DNA of 41,612 nucleotides, taken from contig JAFQGD010000017.1 in assembly GCA_017398355.1 (NCBI GenBank), positions 1-41,612 of the forward strand. Direction: 5' to 3'. This DNA is from Akkermansia sp. GTDB lineage: Bacteria > Verrucomicrobiota > Verrucomicrobiia > Verrucomicrobiales > Akkermansiaceae. Positions 9,717 through 15,764 of the stretch are shown in pieces. Within the stretch, counting starts at the first letter, position 1. Every line of letters begins with the position of its first letter. The notes beneath the pieces are model-generated. The model searched no databases. It was not told the DNA's origin and was given only the letters and a program-made list of their open reading frames with translations. The translations under genes and the position numbers were made by a program.

Positions 9717-10670
9717 TTACTCAGCGAACCGGGGCACCGTCTTGGGGGACGGCTCATGGTTTTCCATGGGGGGCAAGCCTATAATGGTATAGGGTTTCGA
9801 GTCATCCGGCAATGGGATCACACTTTCATCAGCCCCGGCGTTCCGCAACAGTTCAGCAGCCTCATGTTGCATGCCCGAGACAGCTTCTTGCAGCGGGGTA
9901 TACTGCTTGATATCACGCGCATTGATATCTGCACCGTGGGCAAGCAGGAACGCTATCATCTTTACGTTATTTTCAGCGGCGGCTTCATGCAAAGGGGTCT
10001 GCCCCAAGGCATCGCGGGAATTGATGTTTACCCCGGCTTCCAGAAGCACTTTTGCCTTTTCCGGTGAGCTTTCGATGACGGCCCAATGCAAAGCCGTACG
10101 GCCCGACAATGTATCAAGAGCTTGTATATCCGGGCCTAATTGCAAGAGCTCCCGCAAAAAATCAGCATTTCCCTTTCCCTGCACCGCAGCTATCAGAGCC
10201 GGCACATCCCCCTCATCATACCCATACCTGGCATTGATATTGGCTCCGGCTTGCAAGAGAAGTTTTACGATGTCCAAGTTGCCGTTTTCCACCGCAGCAC
10301 GCAGGGGCATGGTAGCGGATTCTGTTTCCTTGCGTACATCAGCCCCCATTTGCAGCAACGCCGTTACAACCGGGATATGATTGGCAGCAACGGCAAAGTA
10401 CAAGGGAGTCCGCTGCTCATGATCCTCTGCATCAATCTCTGCTCCGGCTTGCACCATGCCCTCCACATCTTGCAAACGACCGGCACGAGCGGCACGATGC
10501 AAGGGAGTCCTGCCATATTCATCGCGCTCATTGACCTGCGCATAAACAGCCGTATGCTGCGGGGCGCATGCCCTATGCTGCACGCACCACACCCCCCCGG
10601 CTGCCCCCGCCAGCACAACCAATGCGACAAGAAACAGCCACCGCAGGCATTTTAAGTTATTCTTCTTCAT
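9717..10670 (-). CDS. Ankyrin-repeat protein with N-terminal signal/anchor
   Basis: 317 residues. Residues of about 10-30 are a hydrophobic segment (FLVALVVLAGAAGG) after KKNN and LR, so the protein is exported or held in the inner membrane facing out. From about residue 49 to 290 there are seven ankyrin repeats, recognisable by TPLHRAA, TPLYFAV, TALHWAV, TPLHEAA and TPLQEAV followed by LLL..GA.IN. Ankyrin repeats bind other proteins; no catalytic domain is present. The gene starts 36 bp after the SEL1 gene at 10707 and is probably in the same transcript. Its stop lies 193 bp before the autotransporter start, so read-through into that gene is possible; no hairpin with a T-run is evident in the gap. 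The partner is unknown. Confidence 0.88.
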   Translation of the reverse strand: MKKNNLKCLRWLFLVALVVLAGAAGGVWCVQHRACAPQHTAVYAQVNERDEYGRTPLHRAARAGRLQDVEGMVQAGAEIDAEDHEQRTPLYFAVAANHIPVVTALLQMGADVRKETESATMPLRAAVENGNLDIVKLLLQAGANINARYGYDEGDVPALIAAVQGKGNADFLRELLQLGPDIQALDTLSGRTALHWAVIESSPEKAKVLLEAGVNINSRDALGQTPLHEAAAENNVKMIAFLLAHGADINARDIKQYTPLQEAVSGMQHEAAELLRNAGADESVIPLPDDSKPYTIIGLPPMENHEPSPKTVPRFAE

Positions 10671-10706
10671 TTTATGTTATAACTTCTACCTATTTTTGCA
10701 AAAGAA

Positions 10707-11705
10707 TCATTCATTCTCAGCAAACAACAGAAGAGGAATCGCGTTTCTCTGACGCTTTCGCTTCACAAGAGAAGAAAGCACCTGTTCTGCTTTCAGGTGG
10801 CCACCTTTGGCAGCTTTCCACAACAAACATCTGGCCCATTTCTCTTTTGTCGTCCCCTTCTCATCCACAAGCTGTTCATCCAAGATACGGCCTTTAGCAT
10901 ACAGATAGTGCAGGCCCAATTCATACTGAGCATCAGCACACTTCTCTGCAGCCCTGTGAAGCCAGTATAGGCCTCTTGCATACAGCTCAGCATCGCCATC
11001 TTTCATGTAACACCACGCCAGCGCTCTCTGGGCGTTGCTATGACCGTTTTCTGCCGCAACACGATACCATTGCACCGCCTCTCTTCTATCTTTTACAGCG
11101 TCCCTCCCCGGGTGGAGCATCAATATCTGAGCCAAAGCGTACTGAGCGTCTACAAAATCCTGCTCGGCAGGGGTCTGATACCACTTAGCAGCCACCGCTT
11201 TATTCATCTTTACGCCCAAGCCCTCATCATAACACGTAGCAAGGGCATTTTGGGCATACACATGCCCCTGTGCCGCTGCTGCTCGATACCATTTTACCGC
11301 TTCCTTCATATCGTGCTCTACCCCCTCACCATAATGATGGCACAACGCGAGATTGTATTGAGCTTCTGCAACGCCTTGCTCAGCCGCCATGCGGTACCAC
11401 TTTGCAGCTTCAGTCGGGCTCCCGAGCTCACCAAAACTTTGTGTGTAGAGTTCCCCCAAAGCGTATTGAGCAGCTGCATATCCCCCCTCGGCAGCCTGCC
11501 GCAGTAATTCTATAGCAAGCGGAAGATTTTGGTCCTTACCTTCCAAGTACTGCAATGCCTTGGTGTGCAACTGCTCCGGCGAGCACGTCTCTTCCACCCG
11601 AGGCGGCACTACCGCCCCCGGTAAAACTTCCTGCTCAGCGCCGGAGCCGATTGCAAGCCCTACACTTACAAATAGTGCACTCCAAAACAATTGTTTATTG
11701 TGCAT
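10707..11705 (-). CDS. Secreted SEL1-repeat protein
   Basis: 332 residues. A signal peptide of about 22 residues (ending GSGA) is followed by a short linker and six to seven SEL1-like (TPR-related) repeats of about 36 residues, with motifs such as AAQYALGELY, AAKWYRMAAEQG, AQYNLALCHHYGEGV, AVKWYRAAAAQGH and AQNALATCYDEGLGV. SEL1 repeats are helical protein-binding scaffolds; no enzyme domain is seen. The ATG lies inside the end of the upstream SEL1 gene (11-bp overlap) and is preceded by AAGGAAAAG, which fits translational coupling and fixes the start. The C-terminus is basic (KRKRQRN). The cellular role is unknown; the likely location is the periplasm. Confidence 0.88.
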   Translation of the reverse strand: MHNKQLFWSALFVSVGLAIGSGAEQEVLPGAVVPPRVEETCSPEQLHTKALQYLEGKDQNLPLAIELLRQAAEGGYAAAQYALGELYTQSFGELGSPTEAAKWYRMAAEQGVAEAQYNLALCHHYGEGVEHDMKEAVKWYRAAAAQGHVYAQNALATCYDEGLGVKMNKAVAAKWYQTPAEQDFVDAQYALAQILMLHPGRDAVKDRREAVQWYRVAAENGHSNAQRALAWCYMKDGDAELYARGLYWLHRAAEKCADAQYELGLHYLYAKGRILDEQLVDEKGTTKEKWARCLLWKAAKGGHLKAEQVLSSLVKRKRQRNAIPLLLFAENE

Positions 11706-12525
11706 TTTTCTTTTCCTTCAATAATTCTTCCAATGCGCGACAAGCCGCCCTATGTTCCTGCTTAGCAGCAGCGCGAAACCACTTTTCCGCCTCAACCACA
11801 TCTTTTTCTACCTTCTCACCCCGGGCGTAGATAAGCCCCAAGGAGTATTGAGAGGAGGCATATCCGGCCTCGGCAGCCTTCCGGTACCATTTCAAGGATT
11901 CCGCAAAATCCACCGGCTCATAGAGGTACGCCAACTTATCCTGAACTTCTACACACCCGTTCTCGGCATCTTTGCGGTAAGCATCCAAGGCCTTGGCATA
12001 CCATTGTTTGCACATTTCCGGGTCCTTCGCCACGCCCTCCCCATTCTCATAGCACCACGCCAGAGCAAAATAAGCATCTATATATCCCAGCTCAGCAGCT
12101 TTGTGAAACCACCGCAGCCCTTCGCCCACATTTTTTTCTACCCGTACCCCCTCCATATAGCACATCCCCAGCGCCCATTGAGCTTTTGCATGCCCTTGCT
12201 CTGCCGCGGCTCGATACCACTTCACCGCCACCGACAAATCTTCTTCTTCAATCACCCCGTTAGTACAATAGCACGCAAGCTGAAACTGCGCTTCCGCATA
12301 CCCGGCCTCTGCCGCGCGGCACAGAAAATCAATTGCCAGCTCTGTTGATTGCTCATCATCTGCCGTCTCCCAGTAGTGCGTGTATTCTTCGTACAACTGA
12401 GCCGGGGTGGGTTCTGCCCCCGCCTCATTCTCCGCCCCCCACACGTGCCCACAGCTCATCCACACACACACCACGGCACTCACACGTACGTATTTCCCGA
12501 TATTGCTTAATTTTGTTTTCTTCAT
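11695..12525 (-). CDS. Secreted SEL1-repeat protein, first gene of the operon
   Basis: 276 residues with a signal peptide (about residues 1-30, ending VWG before AENEAG). Five to six SEL1 repeats follow (AAEAGYAEAQFQLACY, AVKWYRAAAEQGHAKAQWALGMCY, GLRWFHKAAELGYIDAYFALAWCYENGEGV, SLKWYRKAAEAGYASSQYSLGLIYARGEKV). It is clearly related to the next gene (10707-11705), so the pair probably arose by duplication and divergence. It begins about 50 bases after the predicted start of the TTGACA/TATAAC promoter and overlaps the next gene by 11 bp. SEL1 proteins often act as adaptors in envelope complexes; here no partner can be named from sequence. Confidence 0.88.
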   Translation of the reverse strand: MKKTKLSNIGKYVRVSAVVCVWMSCGHVWGAENEAGAEPTPAQLYEEYTHYWETADDEQSTELAIDFLCRAAEAGYAEAQFQLACYCTNGVIEEEDLSVAVKWYRAAAEQGHAKAQWALGMCYMEGVRVEKNVGEGLRWFHKAAELGYIDAYFALAWCYENGEGVAKDPEMCKQWYAKALDAYRKDAENGCVEVQDKLAYLYEPVDFAESLKWYRKAAEAGYASSQYSLGLIYARGEKVEKDVVEAEKWFRAAAKQEHRAACRALEELLKEKKNAQ

Positions 12526-12583
12526 GGTTCTTCGCTATAGATAGTTGCTCGTAATACACTCCCGCAATCGTCTGTCCGTAGGG

Positions 12584-12612
12584 GTTATATCATAGTACAT
12601 CGGTGATGTCAA
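12584..12612 (-). promoter_or_regulatory. Sigma70-like promoter of the SEL1/ankyrin operon
   Basis: On the minus strand TTGACA (plus 12607-12612), a 17-base spacer and TATAAC (plus 12584-12589). This is nearly consensus. Transcription would start near 12577, leaving a leader of about 50 bases before the ATG at 12525. Confidence 0.75.
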
Positions 12613-12783
12613 TCCACCCAAGACATACGCACATAAAGTTGATGACATCAATTGTATGATTTCAAAATTCTTATTTCAAACCTATCATTTATTGAAGACA
12701 GCTGATTTATATTAGATTCATAGCAAAATTGTATCCAAGCACTGGTATTTCCGGCATTCGGGGCAGGAGAAACCAGTGTAAAA

Positions 12784-12805
12784 CAATCTCATTTTTCAGA
12801 GATTG
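12784..12805 (-). terminator. Possible terminator for the FHA-protein transcript
   Basis: The arms caatctc (12784-12790) and gagattg (12799-12805) form a 7-bp stem with an 8-base loop. Read on the minus strand the stem is followed by TTTTAC. The stem is AU-rich and lies 275 bp past the stop at 13080, so this is tentative. Confidence 0.35.
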
Positions 12806-12878
12806 AAAGGCATACTACCAACAGAGCAACAGCTGGGTGCCGGATGTATGCCGCCATACCTTTGCCAGTTACCATGCT

Positions 12879-12920
12879 GCCCATTTCCGCAATTTACCGG
12901 CACTACAACTGGAAATGGGC
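12879..12920. repeat. Perfect 10-bp inverted repeat in intergenic DNA
   Basis: gcccatttcc (12879-12888) and ggaaatgggc (12911-12920) are perfect reverse complements separated by 22 bases. There is no T-run on either side, so it is not a standard terminator. It could be an RNA stem or a protein-binding site. Confidence 0.5.
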
Positions 12921-13079
12921 CACCGGGACAGTATGCTACTGCGCACTCGGTATATAAGCCCTATCAGGGCGCGAGCAGCCCGCACGTATTGGCTCAAATA
13001 AACGATACACACGCCCCCCGCCGATGCCGATTGCAAGCGTGGCTCAAAAAAGAAGTGTGAACAAAAGGCCCAAGAGGGT

Positions 13080-13709
13080 TTACTCGGCAGTTTCTTCTGC
13101 AGGGGGCTCAGGGTCGGCCATGAGGCCCGGCAAACAATTACCGGTCTTTTGCCAGTGGTGCAAGGCCACGCCGGCATAGAAGGCGGCCAAGAGCACCACG
13201 ATGATGTAGACCAACGTTGCCGTACGCGATGCCTTGTTTTTACTGCGGTCGAACTGCGCGGCAGCGGCCTTGAGTTCCTCAAGTGTGAGGGCCGATCCCT
13301 TGGCGGCTTTTTTGGTAACGGTGCGCTTAGTGGTCTTCTTTTTGGCAGGTGCAGCACCTTCCGCAGCGGCCGTTTCTGCTTCTACCGCAGGCTCTTCATT
13401 AGCAAGAGTAATGGTGAGCTCGCCGGCGGTGTAAACTATTTCAGGAGACATGTACTCAGATTCCACCTTGCGGTCGTATGCCATGGTACCGGAGGGGGTG
13501 CCGGCATCGGTGATGACGTAACCATCCTCCATACAGGTGATAGAGCAGTGCAGCTCTGCCAAACCGGCTACACCGGGAACGGATATCTGGCAATCAGCAC
13601 CGGAACCAATGTTATACCCTGCCCCAACTTCGGTAGGAAGTTCGTATGAGTAGGATTCTGTTGCGGTGGAAATAATGAGTACGGCCATAACTGAGTGCCA
13701 GTATGCCAT
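13080..13709 (-). CDS. FHA-like domain protein with a C-terminal membrane segment
   Basis: About 209 residues from the ATG at 13709. The N-terminal 90 residues read as a forkhead-associated (FHA) fold: a first strand AVLIIS, then YNIGSGADCQISVPG, LHCSITCMEDGYVITDAG and SGTMAY, which match the GR..DC.I, S..HC.I and GT positions of FHA domains. FHA domains bind phosphothreonine peptides; the usual Arg after G is replaced (GSGADC), so phosphopeptide binding is uncertain. An Ala/Lys-rich linker (APAKKKTTKRTVTKKAAK) leads to one membrane helix (VYIIVVLLAAFYAGVAL) and a short acidic tail. The frame extends to a TTG at 13727, but ATG 13709 (after GGTAGGAAT) or ATG 13688 is more likely. It lies downstream of dnaB on the same strand, with a 119-bp gap. 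Confidence 0.65.
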   Translation of the reverse strand: MAYWHSVMAVLIISTATESYSYELPTEVGAGYNIGSGADCQISVPGVAGLAELHCSITCMEDGYVITDAGTPSGTMAYDRKVESEYMSPEIVYTAGELTITLANEEPAVEAETAAAEGAAPAKKKTTKRTVTKKAAKGSALTLEELKAAAAQFDRSKNKASRTATLVYIIVVLLAAFYAGVALHHWQKTGNCLPGLMADPEPPAEETAE

Positions 13710-13794
13710 ATTCCTACCGAAATGCAATCACAAAAATGGATTTGCATCCGGAAATACGCCTTGCGCCCAGGAAAACAAGCGAGCCAAACGCTGC

Positions 13795-13818
13795 AAGCCC
13801 GCTAAGGCGGGCGGGCTT
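13795..13818 (-). terminator. GC-rich hairpin after dnaB
   Basis: aagcccgc (13795-13802) and gcgggctt (13811-13818) form an 8-bp GC-rich stem just past the dnaB stop at 13829. No T-run follows on the minus strand, so intrinsic termination is not assured; it may be a pause or RNA-stabilising stem. Confidence 0.35.
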
Positions 13819-13828
13819 ACTTGGGCAT

Positions 13829-15277
13829 TTAGCCTTCTTCCTCATCCTCTCGCGGGATGCGGGTGGTGAAGCGCATAAGCTCGGCAATGAAGGTAAGGGG
13901 GACATCCCCGGTGGGGCCGTTACGGTTTTTGGCGAGAGCCAAGTTGGCATCCGAGCCCACGCTTTCGCGCTCTTCATCGTCCTCTGCATAGTAGGCTGTG
14001 CGGTAGAGCAAGCCAATCATATCAGCATCCTGCTCGATGGCGCCGGATTCACGCAGGTCACTCATCATGGGGGTACCTTTGTTCTTGCCGGTGCGGTTTT
14101 CCGGGCCACGGTTCAGCTGTGCCAGCACGATAATGGGCAGGTTGAGTTCTTTTGCCAAGCTCTTGAGGCCACCGGAGATTTCTGCAATTTCGCGTTCGCG
14201 GCTGTTTTGCGCTTGCTTGGTGTGGGAGCGCATCAGCTGCAGGTAGTCAATCCCAATGGCACACAAATCGGGGTGGTCGCGGATGACACGGCGAGCCTTG
14301 GCACGCAGTTCAGATATGGAGATGGCCGCAGTATCATCGATGACTAATTTACTGGCTCGCAGCTCATTCATGGCTACGCTGAAGCGTTTCATGTCATCCG
14401 GCGAGAGCTTGCCTTGCTGGGCAATGAGCTTTTGCTTGCTTACGGCGCTGCGCGCATAGAGCAAGCGTTCCACCAATTGCACGCTGGGCATTTCGCAGGA
14501 AAAGGCAAGAACCGGCTTTTTCAAATCCAGCGCCAAGTGTTCTATGATGTTGAGCAGGAAGGAGGTCTTACCCATGGAGGGACGCGCCGCGATGACGAAA
14601 AGCTCGCCACCTTTCAGGCCGTTTATCATCTTGTCCATCTTGGGATACCCGGTCGATAGCCCCAGGATTTCACCCCGCGTACTCATCATGCGCTCCAAGT
14701 TGGTCACGGCCATCTCAATGTCTCGCTTCAGGCTCCATTCCTCACCTTTTGAGGCACTTTGGCGTATTTGCAGCACGGATTGTTCCGTCTGGTCCAGCAG
14801 CGCTTCCACTTCAGCCTCGCTGGTGTATGCGGCTTGGGTGGCCACATTGGCTGTCTGGATAATGGCGCGGCGGATGTACTTTTCCTTGAGCGTTTCAAAG
14901 TGTACTTTGTACAGAGCCGTGGTAGTGGCAAAGGTGAAAATATCCACCAAGCCTGCATGGCCACCTACGGCTTCCAGCTGTTTGTGATCTGAAAGTTCCT
15001 GCGCTACGGAGGTGGTATCTATCGGCACGCCTTTCTCGTAGCGTGTGCGGAAAACCTCCCACAGAATACGGTGTGCCGGCACATAAAAGTAATCTGCCGT
15101 CATGCCGTCTGATATGCATTGGGATACAATGTTGGTGGGGTCTATCGTCATCATAGACAATAAACTCTTCTCTACACCGGGGGCTTGCGGCATCACAACA
15201 TTCTCAACTATGCCGTTACTTCCCGCCCCTTTCAGGTCCGGCTTTTCTTTCCTCTCTGCACTCATGAGCCCGCTCAT
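13829..15277 (-). CDS. dnaB: Replicative DNA helicase DnaB
   Basis: 482 residues from ATG 15277. DnaB is the hexameric, ATP-driven 5'-3' helicase that unwinds the replication fork and recruits primase. The N-terminal domain (about residues 28-150: PQAPGVEKSLLSMM, YFYVPAHRILWEVF) is the primase-interacting helical bundle. The RecA-like C-terminal domain has Walker A ARPSMGKTS (231-239; the family usually has PAMGKT or PSMGKT), the Glu-containing SCEMP, Walker B IGIDYLQLM (about 341-349), LAQLNRGPENR, MSDLRESGAIEQDAD and the arginine-finger region KNRNGPTG (about 450-457). The acidic tail EDEEEG is short. The frame extends upstream to a GTG at 15367, but that stretch is Arg-rich and unlike DnaB; ATG 15277 follows GCAGGTAGT, and ATG 15265 is a second option. 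The gene is divergent from feoA. Confidence 0.95.
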   Translation of the reverse strand: MSGLMSAERKEKPDLKGAGSNGIVENVVMPQAPGVEKSLLSMMTIDPTNIVSQCISDGMTADYFYVPAHRILWEVFRTRYEKGVPIDTTSVAQELSDHKQLEAVGGHAGLVDIFTFATTTALYKVHFETLKEKYIRRAIIQTANVATQAAYTSEAEVEALLDQTEQSVLQIRQSASKGEEWSLKRDIEMAVTNLERMMSTRGEILGLSTGYPKMDKMINGLKGGELFVIAARPSMGKTSFLLNIIEHLALDLKKPVLAFSCEMPSVQLVERLLYARSAVSKQKLIAQQGKLSPDDMKRFSVAMNELRASKLVIDDTAAISISELRAKARRVIRDHPDLCAIGIDYLQLMRSHTKQAQNSREREIAEISGGLKSLAKELNLPIIVLAQLNRGPENRTGKNKGTPMMSDLRESGAIEQDADMIGLLYRTAYYAEDDEERESVGSDANLALAKNRNGPTGDVPLTFIAELMRFTTRIPREDEEEG

Positions 15278-15433
15278 ACTACCTGCTATGCCTCCGCTTG
15301 GCAAGATTTTATTGCTCTGCCCACCCCAATCCGCCCGCCTTCGTGCCCTGCACTCCGCATGTTGCACGTTTTCTTTTTTCTTCTCCTCCTACGCTCCAAC
15401 TTTGTCAATTTTTCCTAAACTTTAAAAAATTAC

Positions 15434-15462
15434 TTGACAAAATAGTTAGACAGAGTTAACAT
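15434..15462 (+). promoter_or_regulatory. Sigma70-like promoter of the feo operon
   Basis: TTGACA (15434-15439), a 17-base spacer and TAACAT (15457-15462). Predicted transcription start near 15469 leaves a leader of about 23 bases before the feoA ATG at 15492. Confidence 0.75.
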
Positions 15463-15474
15463 CGGCTCACCGAA

Positions 15475-15488
15475 TTAGTTTTACCTAA
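15475..15488. promoter_or_regulatory. Possible DtxR/IdeR-type operator before feoA
   Basis: TTAGTTTTACCTAA is a TTAG-N6-CTAA interrupted palindrome directly downstream of the promoter, overlapping the expected transcript start region and ending 3 bases before the feoA ATG. It matches 11 of 14 positions of TTAGGTTAGCCTAA, the core of DtxR/IdeR-family iron boxes. Its position would allow roadblock repression. It also takes the place of a ribosome site, none being visible for feoA. Confidence 0.4.
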
Positions 15489-15491
15489 CTT

Positions 15492-15737
15492 ATGAAAATT
15501 GACAAAACAAGCACCTCCGCTACACTGCGCGATGCGAAAGCCGGGCAAACGGTGAAGGTAGCGCGCATCACAGGGTCGGGTTCCCTACGCCAGCGCATTC
15601 TGGACATGGGGCTGACAAAAGGGACGGAGGTAAGCATCCGCAAGGTGGCACCGCTGGGCGATCCGCTGGAGATTACGGTGAGGGGATATGAATTATCCCT
15701 GCGCAAAGCAGAAGCCGCACGAATTGAGTTGGCGTAA
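15492..15737 (+). CDS. feoA: Ferrous iron transport protein FeoA
   Basis: 81 residues, the usual FeoA size. It is a small cytoplasmic SH3-like protein that assists FeoB in Fe(II) uptake. The diagnostic pattern is present: TLRDAKAGQTVKVARITG, then LRQRILDMGLTKGTEVSIRKVAPLGDP and ITVRGYELSLRKAEA. It is the first gene of the operon, with feoB starting 27 bp after its stop. The start codon is ATG; a possible metalloregulator box lies immediately in front. Confidence 0.95.
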   Translation: MKIDKTSTSATLRDAKAGQTVKVARITGSGSLRQRILDMGLTKGTEVSIRKVAPLGDPLEITVRGYELSLRKAEAARIELA

Positions 15738-15764
15738 TTTTTATTTAACGGAAAGTTAGTCTAA

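Larger units (their letters stand above)
12613..13079. other. Gene-free stretch with inverted repeats
   Basis: No convincing coding frame was found on either strand; the only sizeable frame (plus, from 12803) starts with TTG, is Cys/Pro-rich and has no ribosome site. The left part (12613-12780) is AT-rich upstream DNA of the SEL1 operon. The right part holds two hairpins (12784-12805 and 12879-12920). No tRNA, SRP RNA or tmRNA signature was recognised. It could hold the 3' tail of the FHA-gene transcript or an unrecognised small RNA. Confidence 0.5.

Noticed and set aside
9545..9757. Minus-strand 70-codon frame between the ankyrin gene and the autotransporter
   Set aside because: It overlaps the ankyrin gene end, has no ribosome site and reads as AT-rich leader DNA.
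12803..13060. Plus-strand 85-codon frame in the gene-free stretch
   Set aside because: TTG start, no ribosome site, Cys/Pro-rich composition and no recognisable domain.
15278..15367. 30-residue N-terminal extension of DnaB from a GTG
   Set aside because: Arg-rich sequence unlike DnaB; internal ATGs are better placed.
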